Shown: positions 1 to 10,364 of the stretch, one piece after another | Position numbering within the stretch: position 1 is the first letter of the stretch | Layout of the letters: each line of letters begins with the position of its first letter | Assembly: GCA_963669155.1 (NCBI GenBank) | Contig: OZ022595.1 | Coordinates: 20,142,991 to 20,206,990, forward strand | Source: Arbacia lixula | Taxonomy: Eukaryota > Echinodermata > Echinoidea > Arbacioida > Arbaciidae | Direction of reading: 5' to 3' | DNA length: 64,000 bases | Notes under the pieces: model-generated | Databases searched by the model: none | What the model saw: the letters and a program-made list of their open reading frames with translations, nothing else | What the model was told of the DNA's origin: nothing | Position numbers and translations under genes: made by a program

Positions 1-1000
1 CAGTCTTTTAAGAGAGGGATGTGGGGGGGGGGGGTTGGAGTTGGTTAGGGGGTGGGGGTGGATAGTGATTAAGAGAGGGGTTCCCTTGGGCATAACCTTA
101 TCCCATAAAAGAAGGAATAGGTAGATTTCTCACAAAGTGCTTAGAGGGGAATGGGGTGGGAAGGAGGGAGAAGCCTGATGTGGGGGTGTGTAGATTAAGA
201 GAGGACTGCCCCAGGGCATACCTTTATCCCAGAAAGTGCCCCTGTAGTGTTTTGAACCGGCTCTAAGCCTATGGTGCACCTGTCTGATCGGCATTCTTCT
301 GGCTATCTTGGGAAGATGTGAAGTTCATGCATTCTGTTTCTTGTGTGTGTTTGGGAAGGGGTGGGGCTGGGGGGGGGGGGGGCGGATGTAAAAGTTAGCC
401 CATTCATGACTAGCCATCACTTATTGAGTTAAGGCTTCCATGTATTATGCAAAATATCCACAAATATTTGTGAACATTTTATGAATATATAAAAATATCT
501 TAAAATATTAAAAATGTGAAATATGTATTTAATGATGAACTAAGAGAGCAAATACATACATTTCTGCAAAATCAAGTCATGCATTGATATGCACCTAACA
601 CATTCGTAATGATTTTAGATTCCAAATGCATGTGACATGATCCCCAGAATTGTAACACATTGAACATGTATCACACTTATGGGAGGGGAAAAATAATCAT
701 ACCTGTGTGACATTCTGTGATATCCTTACGTAGCATGACTCACACTTCACTTTTCCTTGGTCGTAAACTATGTGCTTGTTTTCTGTTATTAATGATGATG
801 TCATGAGTTAATAAACTACATTGAAGTAATACATGTATGTAGGTTTATTACAGGACATTTCATCACAGAATATCTAGCCCTCTATTTATATTTCTCCTAC
901 ACATCTAGACCTCTACATCTCTACATATATTGGTATGACAAGAGCACCCCATGTCATCCTTTTTTCCAGATTGCTTTTCCTGTTTTCCCCATTTTTCTGC
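1..1000. other. non-coding, no recognised feature
   Basis: G-rich stretches with runs of 8 to 14 G lie near 27-34 and 371-382. The rest is A+T-rich unique-looking sequence. I see no exon of alpha-catulin or of another gene. Confidence 0.5.
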
Positions 1001-1019
1001 ATTCACTGCTCATCTTCCA

Positions 1020-1640
1020 GACTGGATATTGATGGTCATTGAACCGGCCCTTATTGCGAGTGTTTACACACCATCAGACTCCTTATATGAAACCGTTACT
1101 TCAGCTACTAGTCATTCACATGTTGGTTTGCGTGCATGCTTATTCTCCATCACTGGTCATTGAACCAGCTTTTACTGTGAGTGTTTACACAGACGCCAAT
1201 ACTGATCTATTACTTACTAGTGACTCACATGCTGGTTTACAATGCATTCTCTTTCTCTACCATTGGTTATTAGCCAGGCATTGAACTGCGAGTGTTAACA
1301 CACCATTAGACTCAATACCAAACTCTTCCGCCACCTTATAGTAACTCACATGCTGGTTTACTTGCACATGTACTCTTGACTTCATCGCTGGTCATTGAAC
1401 CAGCTATCAGTGCGAGTGTTAACGCACCATCAAAGTGTTCATACCAAACAGTTACTTCAGCTAAACTGGTCTGCTTTACACTCTACACACCCGCTGCCTC
1501 TATTACAGAGAGAAACGTGGTAATGTAGGGTGGTAACACACCATCAAACTGTTACTTCAGCTGAACTGGTCTGCTTCACGCTCCATACACCCGCTGCCTC
1601 TATTACAGAGAGAAACGTGGTAATGTAGGGTGCGTGTGTA
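1020..1640. repeat. degenerate minisatellite, about 110-130 bp units
   Basis: Diverged units share cattgaaccagc, gcgagtgttaacacacca and agtaactcacatgctgg. Near the end there is a near-exact doublet of an approximately 100-bp segment (copies at about 1467 and 1567) ending in gtggtaatgtagggtg. Confidence 0.75.
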
Positions 1641-1739
1641 ATCATTGTGTGAGTCATTTTGACTGACTCACATCTGACATGGTTTTTGCAGCAAGCAGAT
1701 CCATATCAGGCATACATAGAGCCTTAGAGAGCTATTAGG

Positions 1740-2770
1740 ATCCTTGCCCAGTCATTGAGGTGCACAAACAATTATGCTTGATTCTGATCTTTAAGTGAAA
1801 TGATATTACGGTTATGGGTTTTACTCACTAATAAATGTTCCGGCATACATTGACCCTCAGTGAGATATTACGGTCCTTGCACAGTCATAACGGTGCACAA
1901 ACGATTATGCTTGATTCTGATCTTGAAGTGAAATGATATTATGGATATGGGTTTTCACTAAATTAGATATGTGCCATGATTGTAAAGGCAATGATGAAGC
2001 AAGCTATTGGGTTCTTGGTCAGTCATAGAAGTGCTCAAATGATTACACTAGATTCTGATCTTGAAGTGAAATGATATTATGGATATGGGTTTTCACTAAA
2101 TTAGATATGTGCCGTGATTATAAAGGCAATGATGAAGCAAGCTATTGGGTTCTTGGTCAGTCATCGAGGTGCACAAATGATTACACTAGATTCTGATCTT
2201 GAAGTGAAATGATATTATGGATATGGGTTTTCACTAAATTAGGTTTGTGCCATGATTGTAAAGGCAAAGATGAAGCAAGCTATTGGGTTCTTGGTCAGTC
2301 ATAGCGGTGCACAAACGTTTGTACTAGATTTTGATCATGAAGTGAAATGATATTACGGTTATCGGTTTTACTCAGTGATGAATATTCAGGCAAGAATGGA
2401 GTGATCTATTACGGTTTTTGGTTGGAGGATGAAATCATGTACATGTATGGACAAAAATGATTACAGTAGATTCTGATCTTGGAAGTGAAGTATTATGGTT
2501 ATGGGTTTTAATCAATGATAAATATTCAGGCAAGGATGGAGTGATGTATTTGGGTTCTTGCTCTGAAAGCTATATCATGTACAAGTAGGGGCACAAATAA
2601 CTATGCTAGATTGTGATCTCGAAGTGAAATGATATTAGGTTTATGGGTTTTCACTATTAGGTATTTGAGTCTTAAGTGTCCCGTAGCTATAAGGTTTCTT
2701 GGTCAGAGTGATATGCAGTATAGGTAAACAATCACTTATGCTAGCTTGTGATATTGAAGTGATATCATGC
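1740..2770. repeat. 138-bp minisatellite, about 7 units
   Basis: The motif gattctgatcttgaagtgaa recurs at 1913, 2051, 2189 and, slightly changed, 2327, which is exactly 138 bp apart. Outer units at about 1777, 2468, 2610 and 2750 are more diverged, the usual pattern of a homogenised centre and older edges. Confidence 0.88.
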
Positions 2771-3041
2771 TACTTGTATATTCCATGTACATTTACAAGA
2801 AGGAATCTACATGTAGTTTCCATGTTTGTGTGTTCACAGATGTTATTACATTATTAATGTAGATGCATTAACATTAATACTAGATTACTGGTACCTTATC
2901 ATAATTTTACTAATGCCATCTGTTTGAGTGGGAATATTATGTAACATGTGTGGCACAGTGTGCATTGATGTATATACGTATTATGCATAACATCCACGGC
3001 AACCACCTACTTAGTGTATGGTGCGTTTCGGACCATCTCCC

Positions 3042-3100
3042 AGAGAGAGAGAGAGAGAGAGAGAGAGATACATGTAGAGGCAGAGAGGGGGAGGGAGGGG

Positions 3101-3133
<33 letters not shown>

Positions 3134-3134
3134 G

Positions 3135-3176
<42 letters not shown>

Positions 3177-3276
3177 TACATGTAGAGGCAGAGAGGGGGA
3201 GGGAGGGGGAGAGAGAGAGAGACAGACAGAGAGAGAGAGAGAGGGGGGGGGGGTGGGGGAGGGAGAGAGAGAGAGA
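3042..3276. repeat. (GA)n microsatellite with embedded doublet
   Basis: The tract is almost pure purine. It contains two copies, about 107 bp apart, of a segment beginning tacatgtagaggcagag and followed by G-rich gggagggaggggg. Confidence 0.95.
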
Positions 3277-3623
3277 TGGATATATGATAAATTCACCAGC
3301 AATTATTAGATTACTAATACCGTATCGCAGCTCTACAGCTGTCATCGATGTTATTACATTAGGGATATTCTAGATGACCCTGTATCATATCCATGCAGAT
3401 ATTGGACGTACGATACTAATTCATTACATGTGACCATCGCTTCATTTATTATGCTTAAATCACATGATTGTTAGTCATAGAGTGGTTGAACTGAAATGCT
3501 TATACCAGATTACTGATGATGCTGTGCCATAATTCCACTGATGTCATCTGTATGATTCAATAGGAAATATTGTCGGTGGGCCGATAAAACCCAGCATGTC
3601 AAATGTTGATGAAATTTACTTTT

Positions 3624-4977
3624 TGTCTCGCCCACCGGAGGTGAAGGCGAGACTAAGGGATCCAAATGGCGTCCGTCCGTCGTCCGTCCGTCGTCCGTCG
3701 TCCGTCCGTCGTCCGTCCGTCGTCCGTCGTCCGTCGTCCGTCACAAATGTTAAAGTTTACCTGCAAGACTCTCTTTTGACAAATAACTTCACATAGGTTG
3801 CTTGGATTACAACCTAACTTGGGTCATAGATGCACTGGGGGTACCTTCAAGTTATGGTACCGTTGGAGGTCACAGGATAAGGTCAAAGGTCATTTGAGGT
3901 CATACGTTAAAGTTTACCTGCAAGACTCTCTTTTGACAAATAACTTCACATGGGTTGCTTGGATTACAACCTAACTTGGGTCATAGATGCACTGGGGGTA
4001 CCTTCATGTTATGGTACCGTTGGAGGTCACAGGATAAGGTCAAAGGTCATTTGAGGTCATACGTTAAAGTTTACCTGCAAGACTCTCTTTTGACAAATAA
4101 CTTCACATGGGTTGCTTGGATTACAACCTAACTTGGGTCATAGATGCACTGGGGGTACCTTCATGTTATGGTGCTGTTGGAGGTCACAGGATAAGGTCAA
4201 AGGTCATTGAGGTCATACGTTAAAGTTTACCTGCAAGACTCTCTTTTGACAAATAACTTCACATGGGTTGCTTGGATTACAACCTAACTTGGGTCATAGA
4301 TGCACTGGGGGTACCTTCATGTTATGGTGCCGTTGGAGGTCACAAGATAAGGTCAAAGGTCATTTGAGGTCATACGTTAAAGTTTACCTGCAAGACTCTC
4401 TTTTGACAAATAACTTCACATAGGTTGCTTGGATTACAACCTAACTTGGGTCATAGATGCACTGGGGGTACCTTCATGTTATGGTGCTGTTGGAGGTCAC
4501 AGGATAAGGTCAAAGGTCATTGAGGTCATACGTTAAAGTTTACCTGCAAGACTCTCTTTTGACAAATAACTTCACATAGGTTGCTTGAATTACAACCTAA
4601 CTTGGGTCATAGATGCACTGGGGGTACCTTCATGTTATGGTGCTGTTGGAGGTCACAGGATAAGGTCAAAGGTCATTTGAGGTCATACGTTAAAGTTTAC
4701 TTGCAAGACTCTCTTATCACACATAACTCATCACATGTTGCTACAATGGCAATCAAACTTGGATGATGGATGCACTGGGGGCACCTGCATGTTATTGTGT
4801 TGTAAGAGGTCACATGATAAGGTCAAAGGTCATTTGAGGTCATACATTAAAGTTTACTTGCAAGACTCTTGGTGAAGGCTTCCTAACTTGTGCACAGAAT
4901 TGTGTGAGGGATACAATTCTTTTGCGTAGCAACGGAGATCGCGATATTTCTGGTTATTTTCGCAAGTGGGCGAGACA
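3624..4977. mobile_element. inverted-end element carrying internal 157-bp tandem repeats
   Basis: The ends are tgtctcgcccac (3624) and its exact complement gtgggcgagaca (to 4977). Inside lie a (cgtccgtc)n block at 3669-3741 and then seven to eight 157-bp units that start at 3750, 3907, 4064, 4220, 4377, 4533, 4690 and 4847. No open frame of note is present. It looks like a non-autonomous DNA element with a central variable-number repeat. The same general plan is known in marine invertebrates, but I cannot name the family. Confidence 0.8.
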
Positions 4978-4979
4978 CA

Positions 4980-5725
4980 ATATTGCTAATGCCTTGTTTT
5001 GATAAATGTCACGTTTAAAATGTAATGTGAGATGAGATGTTATGTGATCTTTGTACACAAATCTATGGGTGCTGATCTTAGTTTGTACTGGAGTTTATCA
5101 TACATACATAACATCAAAATCATCACTTCAGAGAGCTCTTGTAGTGTATGCCTTTATGTCTTGAAGTCATTGTTTGATCTGCTCCCTATCTTATAAAGAG
5201 TTACGATTCACCTGAGTCAATTGAAAGTCTAGTCCCCTATCTTTAACGTATAGAGTTAAGATCGATATAAATCACAAGTAAAGTTGAGATAAAAGGCAAA
5301 CCGTTCTAAGATGTGAATCCCTTATATTACAGAGTATATATGTCAGTAATTTAGAGAATAATTAAAGCATGCAGTTAATTGTTCACACTGCTTACATTTC
5401 ACATTGTTGGAGGGGGAGTAAAAAATGATATTTGAAATGATATATCACTTTCAAAGACCTGTGTGTAAGAATATATCCCAGGACTAGATTCCTGGGGCGA
5501 ATGTCATTGTGACACTGTAAAGAGATGCAAGGGGAAATTGCCCAACCAGGCGGCAGGAATGGCGGATAGATTGTTTGCTGCGCCTATGAAATTCAGTTTA
5601 TGTAAATTGAGATGCTTGCCTGAGGCTAACTACTACATTTGCAATCATTAAAAAATGCCTAATCTAATTGTGGCATTTTGAGAAAGAAATTAAGAATCTA
5701 ATTGGGTTACCCGTCTAGCCATCTG
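4980..5725. other. non-coding, nothing recognised
   Basis: A+T-rich sequence without repeats, long frames or splice-compatible homology that I could identify. Confidence 0.45.
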
Positions 5726-5727
5726 GT

Positions 5728-5929
5728 ACGAGAGAGAGAGAGAGAGAGAGAGGGAGAAAGGGAGAAATATATAATGCTAGATAAAAATAGACAGACAGAC
5801 AGATAGGCAGACTGACAAACGGATGGATAGATGTCCATGTATAGGTAGATAGAAAAAGAGAGAGATGGAGATACAGGGATACAACGAGTTACACTTCCTG
5901 TCTCTCCTTGTCTCTGTCTCTTTCTCCCT

Positions 5930-5978
<49 letters not shown>

Positions 5979-6440
5979 TTCTTACTGTCTCTTGCCCTCT
6001 TTCTCTCTTTCTTTCTCTCTCTCTCTCTTTCTCTTTCTCTTTCTCTCTAACTCTCTCCCCCTCCTTTTCTCTCAACTCTTCTCTTTCTTTCTTCCTTTCT
6101 GTCTTTCTCTTCCCTTTCTTTCTCCTTGCTGTCCTCACTCTCCTCATCTTTTAAACTCAAAATACATCTGTCTCTCTTTTACTCTCTCCCTTTCTCTCAC
6201 TCATTCTCACATTCTTTCTCTTTCATTCTCCATGTTTTTTATTTGTCTTTCTCTGTGTTCTTATGTTTCTATCTTTCTCCCCTCACTCTGTTTCTCTTAT
6301 ACTGTATACATATTTCTCATCTTTGTCTTGCTTTCCTTCACCCTCTCTGTCTTTACTTAAGTATCTTTTTCTTTTTTTGTACCTCTCTCTCCCTGTTTCT
6401 TTAATTCTTTCTCTCTTCCATTCTTTTCCCCTCTGTTACT
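5728..6440. repeat. GA tract followed by long pyrimidine-rich microsatellite
   Basis: A short (ga)n run at 5730-5760 is followed by about 550 bp dominated by CT and TTTC. The long Ser/Leu frames in it on + and Arg/Glu frames on - are low-complexity artefacts. Confidence 0.92.
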
Positions 6441-7734
6441 CTTTCATGTATCCAATGAGAGTTGTTGTCATTTGTGGATTTATTTCAATGAATTTGAATA
6501 TAATGGGGAGAAAGAACCTTCTAGAAGATCCATCATGCATCCATAAAGGTGCACCATGCCTAAAAACCTCACAAATCATCCAGGATAACTCGCGAATTCT
6601 GAGATAAAAATCCAGATAACCTTTTCCCTGAGAGATGAACAGAAAATAGCATTCTGTAATACCGCTCTGAAGTAGCTGTTCCAATTTTTCTAGCACATTC
6701 CAGGGACCCTAATTTCGGCATTAAGTGGCCTAATGGAACGGCAAGCTGATTTTCTGCAAAATTGGACTTAGGAATGGCGCGGGAGAGGTGCATATCGACA
6801 TGTTTCTACATTGATGAGTGCTTGTAGAGATTAATATCACACAGATTAGGATGCAGATGCAAGCTGGATCTTAACGAGGAAAATGCTTTGTATTTGCTCA
6901 TTACCTGTTCTCTGTTTGATCTATACAGTACTTTCCATCTTCATTTATTTGGCTTTTCAGATGTTAAGCTCTATATTATCTCCAAGTGTTTTCTGAAAAG
7001 ATTTTTTGTTTTATTTATTCCCCTCTTTCCATTTAGAAGAATGTAGCTGTGGTGTAGATTTTCTAAAACTTGTATTTTGCATATTTGTAAAATGTGAAAT
7101 ACCCAAATGAATTTTCCTTGTTAGCAATAGAGAGGGTTCACCTTATCATTAATTTTATAGTGCTATACATTAGAAGGGGCGGGGGGGGGGGGGGGGGTAC
7201 CAGAGTTAAATCATAGTGGCTTCTTTTTAAACCTGACACCATTCCACACGTACATCAAACTAGCTAGGATTCCAGAGTTTTCACAGGGACTAAAAAATAG
7301 CTATTACAGAGCAATGGATTTGCTTACGAGCATTTAAGATTAGCTCTAGTAGTCATGATTTACAAACATCAATGACTTATTTTATGACATTTCTTCGGGT
7401 TTTTTAACTCCTTATTCAGGGTTTCATAATGATGTAACAGAACTTTAGATGTAGATGTGTTCAAAAGATTGCTTGGTAAAAAGTGAGAGGTATCTCTCAA
7501 TCTCTTTTCCTCAGATGAAAATATTGTTGCATTGCCGTGCTCTGCGGGGACTTGAATAACCGCATATGAACTCTCTGAAAACATAAATAGCTGCCCTGTT
7601 TGCTGCAAAAGGGAAGATTGATTGTTGTGACACATGCATGCAACACAAGAGCCTGACAGATGAAAATCTATTGGGATGGTTGTATAGAAGAAAGCTTATT
7701 GCGTTATTCTATCCAGACGTAAATAGCTTTATGC
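6441..7734. other. non-coding, G-run only
   Basis: No gene was recognised. A G-run of about 22 with one C lies near 7177-7198. Frames of 74 to 88 codons on the minus strand have no recognisable domains. Confidence 0.4.
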
Positions 7735-8329
7735 CAGCACTCCGTGGATATATTCAGCTGAATCAATTCACTGATAACAAGAAAGGTTGATATTTTTGTA
7801 ACTTATTTTGAAGAAATATTGTGATTAGCTTATTCCTATAAAAGAGAGTTTTTTTGTGAAGGAAAAAGCATTGTTATGTTTCATGCAGATATAAATAACT
7901 TCATTTGAGCACTCTGAGAGTATCAGCTAAAGTGGTTTGTTGGCAAAAAAGGATAGTAGATTTGATGACATATTAATCTGAAGAGCCTCAACAACAAGAA
8001 ACTATTTGAGTCAATTTGTGTCTATAAAAGGAAGCATTTTTATATTGCACTACTGTTTATCATGTGGATATAAATCACTTCATCCCAGCTCTCATAGAGT
8101 GTATTCAGCTGATTCAGCTGAACCAATTTCCTTGGAGAGTGGGGTGATTTTGTGTCATCATTCAAAAGCAGCTTGAGAATGAGGAAATATTAACCCTTTG
8201 TGTGCCAGATAAACTCTTGCTCTATGGAAATTATAACTTGTGAAAAAGGCACATGGGGTACTCATGAGCCCCCGTTCATATACTGCTATTATTACCGATG
8301 CACAATGGTAAGCAAGTTTCCAGCGAGCC

Positions 8330-8690
8330 ATATACACCCCAAAAGCCGTAATGTTGCGGTGTTTTGGACAGCTGGACTCTCTCCAAACCAATAGTGACAT
8401 GTTTCGCTCAGCCATACGAGCGGTAGGATTAGCGACCCACATGCCAGAGCGCGATGCAAAAGGCGCAACATTTACGCCTATTTTGTGGACGCAGTTTATA
8501 AGATTCGCTTACCGCAATATTGCGGTATTATTACTAGGTCTTGATCTGCAAAAAAGCCGCAAAATAAGCGCAAAAATGGAGGAAGCAAATACCGCATTAT
8601 TCGAGCGATTCACCTTCATATACGCAGATATCGGTAATGCATCGGCAAAATTGCCGCAAATGTTGCGACTTTTTCGCGGATAGGCAGTGT
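8330..8690. other. GCG-rich island of unknown origin
   Basis: The block is unusually rich in GCG, CGC and CGA compared with neighbouring A+T-rich sequence. It includes the 18-bp perfect palindrome taccgcaatattgcggta near 8510-8528. A 110-codon frame (8351-8683, +) crosses it, without recognisable motifs. It may be an inserted element fragment or a CpG-rich regulatory patch; neither can be shown. Confidence 0.35.
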
Positions 8691-9183
8691 TTATGAACAG
8701 GGTTATAGATTTGATGTGATAGAAGACAGCAATTCTCCTTTGAGATCGTCAATCTCTAGGTAAATAATGTCATATTAACACTCCATCAGTGCACCCAGTG
8801 GAATTGATGTTGCTGCCAAAAAAGGGGTTAAATTTGTGACACACACTAAGAGACTATATTATGCTAACATTGCTCCTATAGAAGAAAGCATCACTGTATT
8901 GTATCATTGACTTTATTGCAGAGTTTTATCAAATGAACGCTCCTTAAATAACCCAGCTGAATTGAGTTTGCTGCCAAAATAGGGTAAATTTTGTGGCATA
9001 TACATTAGAGGACTTAGGATGAAGAACTTCTATGATTACTCTTATCCTAAAAGAGAAAGCATTTTCTACATTGCCTTATTCATTCACAAGGTGTAAAACA
9101 TCATATTTGAAACTATCGTGATAAAAAAAAATCCCAAGAGGAGTTTTTGTTTTGTTGTTCTTTTTACAGTAGGTGTGGACAAT

Positions 9184-9338
9184 AGTGCCATTCTCATTTG
9201 GCTTAAAAAAATCGTTAAGTTAGAAAAATTGCAAAGTTAGGGGACAGGGACAATAGGACCATTCAGTTTTTTGGTATGGTTGCTAGGTAACTTTCACCCT
9301 AACTTCACGATTTTTTTAAGCCGAATGAGAATGGCACT
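9184..9338. mobile_element. foldback MITE, family A copy 1
   Basis: The ends agtgccattctcatttggct and its near complement agccgaatgagaatggcact form terminal inverted repeats. The inner parts (aagttagaaaaattgcaaag and related) are also inverted. It interrupts one unit of the surrounding degenerate repeat. The uninterrupted unit at about 9588 shows the empty site and suggests a 3-bp target duplication (aat). Confidence 0.85.
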
Positions 9339-9739
9339 AATGTCATATGAACACTCCATAAATAAAGCCACCTAAATTGATTTGTTGGTTAAAAGGGGGT
9401 TAGTTTTGTGATACTAATAGCCACACAAGGCTAAGATATGAGAAACTATTAAAACTTGTTCCTATAGAAGAAAGCATTTCTATATTGGTTTATTCATTCT
9501 GTAGGTTAAGAACATCTTATTTGAAACTATTGCTTTGATATTTGTTTCCAGGAAGAGTTTTTGTTGTGTTATTCTCTGTAGGTGTGGAACAATGTGATAT
9601 GAACACCCCATAAATAAATCCACCTGAATTGATTAGGTGGTTAAAAGGGGGTTAATTTTGTGACACGGATAGCCACAGCGGGGTATAAGATGAGCCCCCA
9701 TCATTGATCGCCCCTCATGCTAATTCTCTCTCCCCACAG

Positions 9740-9929
9740 ATCACCACACTCGTCAACCACAAGGAGAAATCAAAGCGCTCGGAGAAGACGTGTCGCGCCA
9801 TCGAGCGCGTGGGTCAAGCCGTGCATCTCGCTGTGGAGAGGTTCGTTGCCGTGGGCGAGACCATCGCCGGGGACAACTATGACATCAGAGACGAGATGGC
9901 TGCGGCGTGTAGGGAGGCCCGTCTGGCAG
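9740..9929 (+). CDS. CTNNAL1: alpha-catulin exon a (first exon in window)
   Basis: The acceptor ccccacag precedes the exon and the donor gtgagc follows it. The exon is 190 nt, enters in phase 0 and leaves one base over. It reads ITTLVNHKEKS, then RVGQAVHLAVERFVAVGE and ends in EARLAG. Human alpha-catulin has ITTLINHKDN and RVGQAVNLAVGRFVKVGEAI in the same order, right after its N-terminal 45 or so residues. This is the start of the vinculin-like helical region. The exon is clearly more G+C- and CpG-rich than its surroundings. Reading past the donor stays open to a stop at 10058-10060. Decayed copies of the exon end and donor follow in the intron. Confidence 0.92.
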
Positions 9930-10283
9930 GTGAGCGAGGGGGGAAATTAAGTCTGTACCAACCAGACAGAACACTACTCCATCTACCATTGGTGTTAACA
10001 TGTGACAATAGAATGGAAGGATTTAATGTGGATGGTAGATTTTGTTTTGTTTGTACTTAATGATGCAAACTATTCAGCTTGCAGGTGAGACTCAGAAAGT
10101 GGGGCAATTAAGTCTTTACGTCCAGACAGACTGCTGCTCTCTGGGACCAGTGTGTGTTACTATTACGAGAGGATGGCAGGGGGACATGAAGAGTTAACAT
10201 AGGAGCTAGGTTTGGTTTGGATGTGAGAGAGGTGAGAGAGTGAGTAGTTGATAATAATAATGATAAAAGTAATAATAAAATTA

Positions 10284-10364
<81 letters not shown>

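Larger units (their letters stand above)
7735..9690. repeat. degenerate repeats leading up to the first exon
   Basis: Recurring blocks share ctgaattgattt-gttgcc-aaaaggggtta-attttgtgacac and cctatagaagaaagcatt. They occur around 7750, 7930, 8100, 8800, 8960, 9365 and 9615. The spacing is irregular because other DNA (8330-8690 and 9184-9338) interrupts the series. The last unit ends within 60 nt of the exon a acceptor. Confidence 0.65.

Noticed and set aside
9717-9950. Alternative frame across exon a
   Set aside because: It is a shadow of the exon a coding frame, which alone matches alpha-catulin.
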